Shown: piece after piece, positions 57,950 through 64,000 of the stretch
Layout: each line of letters opens with the position of its first letter
Numbering within the stretch: the stretch's first letter is position 1
Source: Liquidambar formosana
Taxonomy: Eukaryota > Streptophyta > Magnoliopsida > Saxifragales > Altingiaceae
Length of the DNA stretch: 64,000 bases
Direction of reading: 5' to 3'
Assembly (NCBI GenBank): GCA_039720395.1
Contig: CM077822.1
Location: forward strand, 24,939,578-25,003,577
Position numbers and translations under genes: made by a program
The notes under the pieces: model-generated
Told to the model about the DNA's origin: nothing
Databases searched by the model: none
What the model saw: the letters and a program-made list of their open reading frames with translations, nothing else

Positions 57950-58800
57950 CCAATGTTGACAGAAGACATATTAGACGATGGACAGCTAAGTCCTTTGCAT
58001 GATGGGCAGCTAAGTCCGGTAGTTGACCATGTACCACGGGCAAAGCTTCGTACAAGAAATTCATTGCTGGAGGTGTTCTCAGTGCGCTTTAGGAGCACAC
58101 ATGAACATCATCGTGGCCACCTCTACGACGAAATTAAAGTCGCCGAAATACCAAGAAGTTATGAACACATCTACAACCGATAGAGGGAGAATTCCGAATC
58201 CATTAGATCAGGCGATGTTGCTTTGTTGACTGGCCCAACTCGATCCATCAAAGGCTCCTTCAGCTTTGACATTAAGGTGGCTCTCGTGTATGAGTACGAA
58301 GATTGTCTTTTGGATAATGAAGTCATGAGCAAGGGTGATGTCGTGGTATTGAAGTAGAGATTATGACCAACTCTATTTTATGGAGGTTAAGGACATATTG
58401 GGTTCGGTGACACTATGCTACGCAATGTTGCGTGATGCGGTGGAGGCCAGTCTAGAGGTTACACTCGGAGGAGAAGAGGAAACCCTGCCAAGCTTTATGC
58501 AAACCTAACTGCTCGCAATAGTAACTTTTCGGATGAAAGTGCTGAATGCCAACTCTACCGCAAGACATTGGCTGAGGACGTTGTTGGAAGGCCTGGGCAC
58601 CTCATTCCCTTGTTGAGATCTGTAGTAGGTATGCCATCGGACTCTTAATCTCATAGTTAAAACGAAATTGCGAGATTCTTTCATGAATAAAGATACCGTT
58701 GAAGGCATTACAGAGTTTCTGCCTCAATTCGCTGGCACATCCAAAAAGACTATCTCTGGTGAGATAGTGAGATTAAAGTGAAGGTTACTTGGCTTTTTTG
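57950..58800 (+). pseudogene. DUF6598-like protein gene, decayed
   Basis: Plus strand. Consecutive blocks match the pattern of the plant DUF6598 domain, a beta-rich domain of unknown function sometimes attached to jasmonate-induced proteins. They are 'HLYDEIKVAEI..SYEHIYNR', 'ALLTGPTRSI', 'YEDCLLDNEVMSKGD', 'LCYAMLRDAVEASLEVTLGG', 'RSVVGMPSDS' and 'GITEFLPQFAGTSKKTISGE'. A TAG interrupts the first block after IYNR (near 58182), more stops follow near 58357, and the frame changes at about 58365, 58500 and 58640. Only the DUF6598-like part is seen, with no N-terminal partner. The assignment is from remembered family pattern. Confidence 0.5.
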
Positions 58801-59068
58801 GTAAGTATGAAAAGTACTTCTTGTGTTGGACTTTTTTTAAAAGGGAAAATTACAGATTGCCCCCCTGATCTTTGAGCGAAAATCACTTTTCACCCCTCAT
58901 CTTTAAAAGCGGACAAATAAACCCCTCAAGTTTCAAAAATGTTATTTAGACTTACACCGTTAACGGAATCCGCAAAATGACTATTATACCCCTGAGATAT
59001 TTTCATCTAAAGATGCAAAATTACATCCTTACCCTCATTTTATTTTACACAAACAAATTAGATGAAGC

Positions 59069-59326
59069 TTCCTTGAGAAACTTCTGGATCCTTACATAGA
59101 AGAGGCGATCGGAGTTTACTCCCACAGAAAACTCGCCAGAGTTGCAGTGGCATCCAAAGACGACTACTTCGCCGCCATCCACCACATCTCCAACATCGTT
59201 CGCCGCTTGAGAATGGCTCACAAAAGTTCTCCTCTTTCCTCTCTCCCCTCTTCCACTCTCTCTCCTCTTCGCCTCTGTTCCTCTTCATCACCTTTGCCCA
59301 ATCGGCGACGAGCTCTGGTATGAAGC
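59069..59326 (+). pseudogene. Possible captured gene fragment inside the Mutator-like element
   Basis: The plus-strand frame is open from about 59069 to a TGA near 59324. Its first 50 residues look like ordinary protein (LLDPYIEEAIGVYSHRKLAR, then VAVASKDDYFAAIHH, then ISNIVRRLRM) with third-position GC much higher than the surrounding DNA. The tail is Ser/Pro-rich. I could not assign a family. Capture of a host exon is the inference; the minus-strand 192-codon frame over the same region looks like its shadow. Confidence 0.4.
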
Positions 59327-59689
59327 TCCTACCTTGGCATCTCCTACCCTTTCTCTGATGAGGGTATGAAGCATGAATAAGGTAATTTAGGGAAAAAAAA
59401 ATGCAAATCATGTCCAATCGCCAGCGAGATTTTTCGATTGAGGGGCATGAAGCATAAACAAAGCATGCTGGAAAAAATTTGAATTGAGCAAGGCATGACG
59501 GAACAAGGCATGCTTCATAAACAAGGCATGACGGAAATGGAAAAAATCTTCCATTTTTTTCGGCGAAGGGCATGAAGCATGAACAAGGTAATTTGGGGAA
59601 AAAAAATGCAAATCTAGATTTGGCCCTTAAACACATGCCTTGGGGTAAAATTTCATGATATAATCTTAGGGAAGGTGTTTTTTTCTCAG

Positions 59690-60058
59690 ATCAAATGTGG
59701 ATCCAACACCCCCATGGGTTTGAGTATTCTCAAATCTGATTTCTTGCCGGCGAACTGTTGTTCGAATTTATTTTTTTATTTTTTTATTTTTTTTTCCTTC
59801 TACTTCATCTTCTTCCTCATCCTCTCTTCTACATTTAGTGTTGTTGCCTGTTGGGGTTATGTGGATTAGAAGAAAAAGACGGTGATTAAGGCATGATATG
59901 GGGTAGGGTATTCTCAGATTTGATTTCTTGCCAACGAATTGTTGTTGAATTTTTTTTTTTTTTTTTTTTTTCCTGCTGCTTCATCTTCTTCCTCATCCTC
60001 TCTTCTACATTTTGTACTGTTGCCTGTTGGGGTTATGTGGATTGGAAGAAAATTTGGA
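59690..60058 (+). repeat. Internal direct duplication, about 190-200 bp, two copies
   Basis: Both copies contain 'gtattctcaaatctgatttc' (second copy 'cagatttgatttcttgcc'), a T-run, 'cttcatcttcttcctcatcc' and 'gttgcctgttggggttatgt'. Unit starts are near 59722 and 59910. Another repeated phrase in the same element is 'catgaagcatgaacaaggta' (59570), with a variant at 59366. Confidence 0.8.
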
Positions 60059-60511
60059 TTGGTCATTCTATGTGTGTGTGTGCGTGTGTATATATATATA
60101 TATATATGAAGAGGACCTGCTAACTTTCTCTACAATTTTTTTGTTTTGGATTGATAATTATATATACACGTATTGTCAGAACAATGGAGCTTCAACAATG
60201 AAGTAACACTTAAAACCCTAATAACAATGGAGATGGAGCTTCAATCAGTGATAGAGGAAGCCAATGGCTGAGGGAGTGAGAAACACGTAGGCTGTAACAC
60301 TGTAATGATAAGGATATTTTGGTCTTATTTGTGAATTATGTTGGTGTACATGCACGTGACTTTTTCTGTTAAAATCATAACGTCGGTTAGACAGAAGGGT
60401 GTAAAGTGAATATTTTTTAAACTTCAATGCGGTTATTTGTCTGATTTTGAAGATGAAGGGGTGAAAAGTAATTTCTACTCAAAGATCAAAGAGGCAATCT
60501 GTAATTTTCCC

Positions 60512-61408
60512 TTTTTAAAACAAATAAAATTACTTCTTGTAGTAGTTTATTTTCCTTCCTAGGCAGGATTTTATAGTTATGACTAATAAGCATGGATTAA
60601 AATCTATGATATTGCGATATATTCATATATCAGGACCTCTCAATACAATTTCTAACTAGCATATCGCATATCTTTTTCCTAATTTATCGTTACGTTATTT
60701 CGATACATCCTTGATGGTTTCAACCCTCCAGTTTGCAACATGGGATCCACCATATACACATGGCCTATGACCTGGCATTCAGATACCTACTGTTGGAAAA
60801 ACTTTTGTTATTAACCTATTATGGAAAAATTTATTAAAATAACGTTATTTAGGAAAAAAAAAAGTCTCTTCTTTACAGTGAAATAAATCATAAAATAACC
60901 ATTTTTTGCTACCCCTTTACAATAATAACCATTTTTTTCTTCAATTTTTTCAGTGACTCCATCCTTTTTGTAATGACTTACCAGAAACAATGAGTTTGCC
61001 TGCAAATGGTTTACAAAACTGAAGGGGGAAAAAATAAAATAAAAAAATGATTCCTTTTCACAGGACAGGGTTCAAGTCTTGCAACAGTAATGAATAATTT
61101 CACCCCACAAAAAAAAAAAAAAAAAAAAAAAAAAGAGTAGCAAAGTTGCCTTCAGAAACCAAGAGTCAAATTTACACAAATGCAGATTGCAGACCGTCAC
61201 AATGTATGAAGTATGGTTTTGGGAGGGATTTGAAACCAAGTAATCAATGAGATTAGCTTGGTAAGATTCCTACCCTATGGTTGGTTACTTAGCTGAACAT
61301 GGTGAACGTTTCAAGGGACATGCAAACTCTTTTCACTTGCATCATATAGGTGTCAGGCCAAGGAGGTTTTATCCCAATTTGATCACCTGAGCGGCAGTGA
61401 GCAAAATA
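60512..61408. other. Intergenic and 3' flank of VPS20; no gene recognised
   Basis: AT-rich sequence with a poly-A tract at about 61110-61134. A short stretch at 60600-60720 (gatattgcgatatattcata) recalls the GATATATCG-rich Mutator-like element at 5183 but is too short to call. The 3' untranslated region of VPS20 must lie in its right part; its end was not determined. Confidence 0.5.
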
Positions 61409-61483
61409 TCAAGCAGGCAGTGGTTCCTCCAAAACTGTATTTTGAAAAAATTGTCAAGCATTTTCAGTTAGCTATATGATATG

Positions 61484-61521
<38 letters not shown>

Positions 61522-62067
61522 TTTCTCCTTGTGGAAACTTCAGCTGCAGCAATTTCAGCATCATCTGCAACCACCTCAGGTGCTTTTGTTGGTACATCAG
61601 GAAGACCCAAGTCCTCCTTTTCTTCAGAAGATGGCACTGCAGTAGGAACTTTGGGCAGATCCTGGAGGGTGATCTAGATAAAAGGAGTAGAGTTTTTCTT
61701 TAAGATAAAATAAAATTACATAATGAAACTCGTTACATACAAAATCAGAATCCTGTGACCTAGAGCAGACAAAAATGTAATAGCCATTCGAATGCTAAAG
61801 CAAGACTTCAATCTTTAAATGGATCTATCATATACAAGTTTAAATACAACTGAATAAGCAGTGTCTTAACAAGCTAAACCTAACGGTGAGATATAATCAT
61901 ATAATCAAAATAAGATTTTTAATTCAACATATCCAACTGACTTTTCATAATCCAAAACCACATGTTTACTTCTAATTTAGTATTAATAAAGACAGCAATT
62001 AGAGATACTACACAACACACATAGAGAAAGAGAGGCACACGCGCATACAAACACACACATGTGCATC

Positions 62068-62105
<38 letters not shown>

Positions 62106-62324
62106 CGCATACATACAGGTTAATAATTATAATAAATAAAAAGATCATATGGTCCAGCCTCAAAAATGCTTTTGAAAAGCTTAATACAATCATGCACATA
62201 TCAACAATTCTATATGAAGGTAAACCTAGTTCCCACTATGCGCTTTTTGTGCTTCCAAAGATGATTCTAATTTTCTTCTCTTTAACCAATAACAATAATG
62301 GTATAAAGGTAGTTCAAACCCACC

Positions 62325-62355
<31 letters not shown>

Positions 62356-63411
62356 AAAAAAAATCAGTTTTCCGTTTGTGCTTTTTCAAATTTAGATTCC
62401 ATGAATACCCAAACCCCTAGAAGTGTAGCAAATCCTGACTGACGAACTCCTGAGTCCTAAAACAAGGATATAATAATAAATTCAGAGCATAAATTAAATC
62501 AAGCCCATGTCCCTACATTTTGGGGACTGTTCAATCACATTCATGGCACGTGCACAATGCTTTCATTTTTCAAAATAACTTACTCGACCCAACCCTTAGA
62601 TGTGACGTTTGAAACAGCTGTATATCAAGATTGAACAGTACAGCCAAAACAAAATAAAGTCTGGGGGAAGGCAAAAATACTTTGGAATAGAGACAAAAAA
62701 TTTGCTATGCCTGAATGCACAGTAGGGGATAAGATTACATAGAGGATTTTTATTTTTTTTATTTTTAATTTTTTTTAATTACTCTAATGGGGCATTGGGA
62801 TGCACATCATTTCATGTGCATTAATGTGAGAATGGGCATGCAACATACATTGGTAAAGCAGTGCCCCCCCCCCCCCCCCCTCTTCTCCCAAAAAAAAAAG
62901 AAAAAAAAAACAGATTTTGTTTGGTTAACAATCAAAAAACAGAGAACGAAATGGAAAAATAATTCGCAGGTTGTCAGAAGCCCCTAAACATTGCTAAGAA
63001 AGAGAATCTTGCTTCTGACACCTTTGAATAGTTCAAGCAATAAAATGGTTCTGTGGTATTTCAAAACAACATTTTAAAAATTCTTTGGTAAACAAAAAAT
63101 ATTGAACTATGTCTATCATGACCCCCCCCACATACAAGCTGCCTATTATATTTAGCAGAGCATTAGCAGAGCACAAGTACTGAGTTGTATAAAATCTATA
63201 TTACTGACATGAGGAAATTAATGCTGAAAAAATAATAAAGAAATAAATGGATACCGAGGCACAATATTTGTTCCAATAAAAGCATCAGAGCTTGTGAGCC
63301 GATTGTTTGCATAAAAATTTTACATACCTGAGTTTCCAGGTTCTCAAATTCTGCTAAAATTTCCTCTTCATCTTCAGCTGATAGTTGCTCTCCCAAAACT
63401 GCATTGATTTC
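61409..63411 (-). CDS. VPS20: VPS20/CHMP6-like ESCRT-III subunit, last three exons (partial)
   Basis: C-terminal end of the ESCRT-III subunit that nucleates Snf7 polymers during multivesicular body sorting on late endosomes. Minus strand. Exons: 63411-63328 (28 codons, 'EINAVLGEQLSAEDEEEILA', then EFENLETQ), 61673-61520, and 61434-61409 ('LEEPLPA' then TGA). Junctions: phase 0 at GTATGT, and phase 1 at GTCTCT for the 85-bp last intron. The second exon has two MIM2-like proline motifs, LPKVPTAVP and LPDVPTKAP, which in this family bind the MIT domain of the VPS4 ATPase. All three exons are open. Upstream exons lie beyond 64000. The last donor abuts a (CT)n repeat. Confidence 0.85.
61484..61518 (+). 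repeat. (GA)n microsatellite at the last VPS20 splice donor
   Basis: About 17 GA units; on the gene strand it is (CT)n starting directly after the donor GT. A separate (TA)n(GA)n tract lies at about 62068-62104 in the preceding intron. Confidence 0.85.
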
Positions 63412-64000
63412 CTTCAAAACCACAATAAATAGATAAAAAGTATGTAGTTATTTAGATATTTAGAAGAAAAAACAAAGAAAATGAGTAAGGAATAGATCCG
63501 GGGGGTTAATACAAGGGAGGGCTTGAATGGTAAAATCTGATATCATTTTAAAATTTAATTCTCATTGATTCACTATAATGAAAACAGCAGAAATCAACAG
63601 GAAAATGAAAAAATAAGCATGTCAAAAGAGAAAACAAAAACAAAACAAGACAAATATATATAAATATATGTTTGATGCTCCCACGTCCTACTTCATTTTC
63701 ACACGTTAATGGCAAATTAGTCAGAAGAAAATAAAATTCAAAAAAAAATCATCCAACATAAGAGGGTTTGAACTTCTCAACCTTAAAAAATTAATCCAAT
63801 CTTCATGCAATAGTCTGATAACTCTGATTACATGACAAATGGATTATACAGAAAGGTCATAAACTTTGTCGCACTGTAATAAATTATCTCATTGAGCTTT
63901 TGGCAAAGGGGAAAAAAAGTCTGAAAGATAACAACAAAGTCAATATAACAAGAGAGTGCTTACGCATAACAGATACAGTCATCACTAGCAGAAGAAACAA
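63412..64000 (-). other. VPS20 intron running off the right edge
   Basis: AT-rich sequence consistent with intron upstream of the 63411 exon. A GTAAGC at about 63961-63966 (minus strand) could be a splice donor, but the preceding bases do not read as the expected VPS20 sequence, so no exon is called. Confidence 0.4.

Larger units (their letters stand above)
58843..60511. mobile_element. Mutator-like element (1,669 bp) with 9-bp TSD, possible Pack-MULE
   Basis: Flanked by a perfect 9-bp duplication TTTTTAAAA (58834-58842 and 60512-60520). The terminal inverted repeats exceed 100 bp: left 'gggaaaattacagattgccc', right read inward 'gggaaaattacagattgcct', continuing through 'gatctttgag', 'acttttcacccct' and 'gacaaata'. 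No transposase. Inside are a coding-like stretch of normal GC at about 59069-59320 and an internal direct duplication. Confidence 0.9.

Noticed and set aside
59058..59636. A 192-codon minus-strand frame in the Mutator-like element
   Set aside because: Low-complexity Phe/Pro/Cys-rich start and Arg/Glu-rich centre; it overlaps the more protein-like plus-strand frame and reads as its shadow.
61476..61703. A 75-codon plus-strand ORF starting in (GA)n
   Set aside because: It is antisense to a VPS20 exon whose minus-strand reading gives the conserved protein.
63955..64000. A possible upstream VPS20 exon at the right edge (GTAAGC donor)
   Set aside because: The residues before the donor do not resemble the conserved VPS20 stretch expected there, and too few bases are in view.

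Overview
This is nuclear DNA from a flowering plant, almost certainly a eudicot. It is AT-rich and its genes have introns. It is dense with plant L1-type LINEs and small TIR elements, and it carries plant-only gene families (phytocyanin, F-box/FBD/LRR, PPR-DYW). I cannot name the species from the sequence. Perhaps 5% of the window is functional host coding sequence; the rest is transposable elements and their remains.

Layout. 1-2945: 5' part of a minus-strand LINE running off the left edge. 2979-3790: two fold-back MITEs and a LINE tail. 3800-6810: copy A of a segmental duplication whose copy B is at 31232-33830. 7600-10330: tandem repeats, a CACTA-like end, LINE pieces and MITEs. 10781-12375: a broken endogenous pararetrovirus (Caulimoviridae-like) fragment. 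12641-13778: a Mutator-like element inside a LINE tail. 14690-17760: LINE pieces. 18027-18885: a PPR-DYW pseudogene split by a 312-bp TRIM retroelement. 19341-22378: MITEs and a LINE. 22747-29220: a near full-length but decayed LINE (minus). 30316-31231: a hAT element. 35718-41678: a three-exon F-box/FBD/LRR pseudogene with repeats in its introns. 42101-43603 and 46020-49992: two related Helitrons in the same orientation, bracketing a phytocyanin gene (43809-45545). 51035-52812: one LTR and primer site of a Tat/Ogre-like Ty3 element. 52975-56215: another LINE. 56344-56520: a SINE. 56740-57381: two Helitrons joined head to tail. 57950-58800: a decayed DUF6598-like gene. 58843-60511: a Mutator-like element that may carry captured coding sequence. 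61409-63411: the last three exons of an ESCRT-III gene, VPS20 (CHMP6), which continues off the right edge.

The only host gene with every visible exon intact is VPS20. The phytocyanin gene has two tandem stellacyanin-type domains in one reading frame, but a one-base loss breaks the second domain. The rest is a layered insertion record. Target-site duplications fix the boundaries of the TRIM, hAT, solo LTR, SINE and several Mutator-like elements, and the duplicated block keeps the empty site for two of them. No tRNA, rRNA, CRISPR or operon-like structure was seen. Identities and ages are by eye; nothing was aligned by program.
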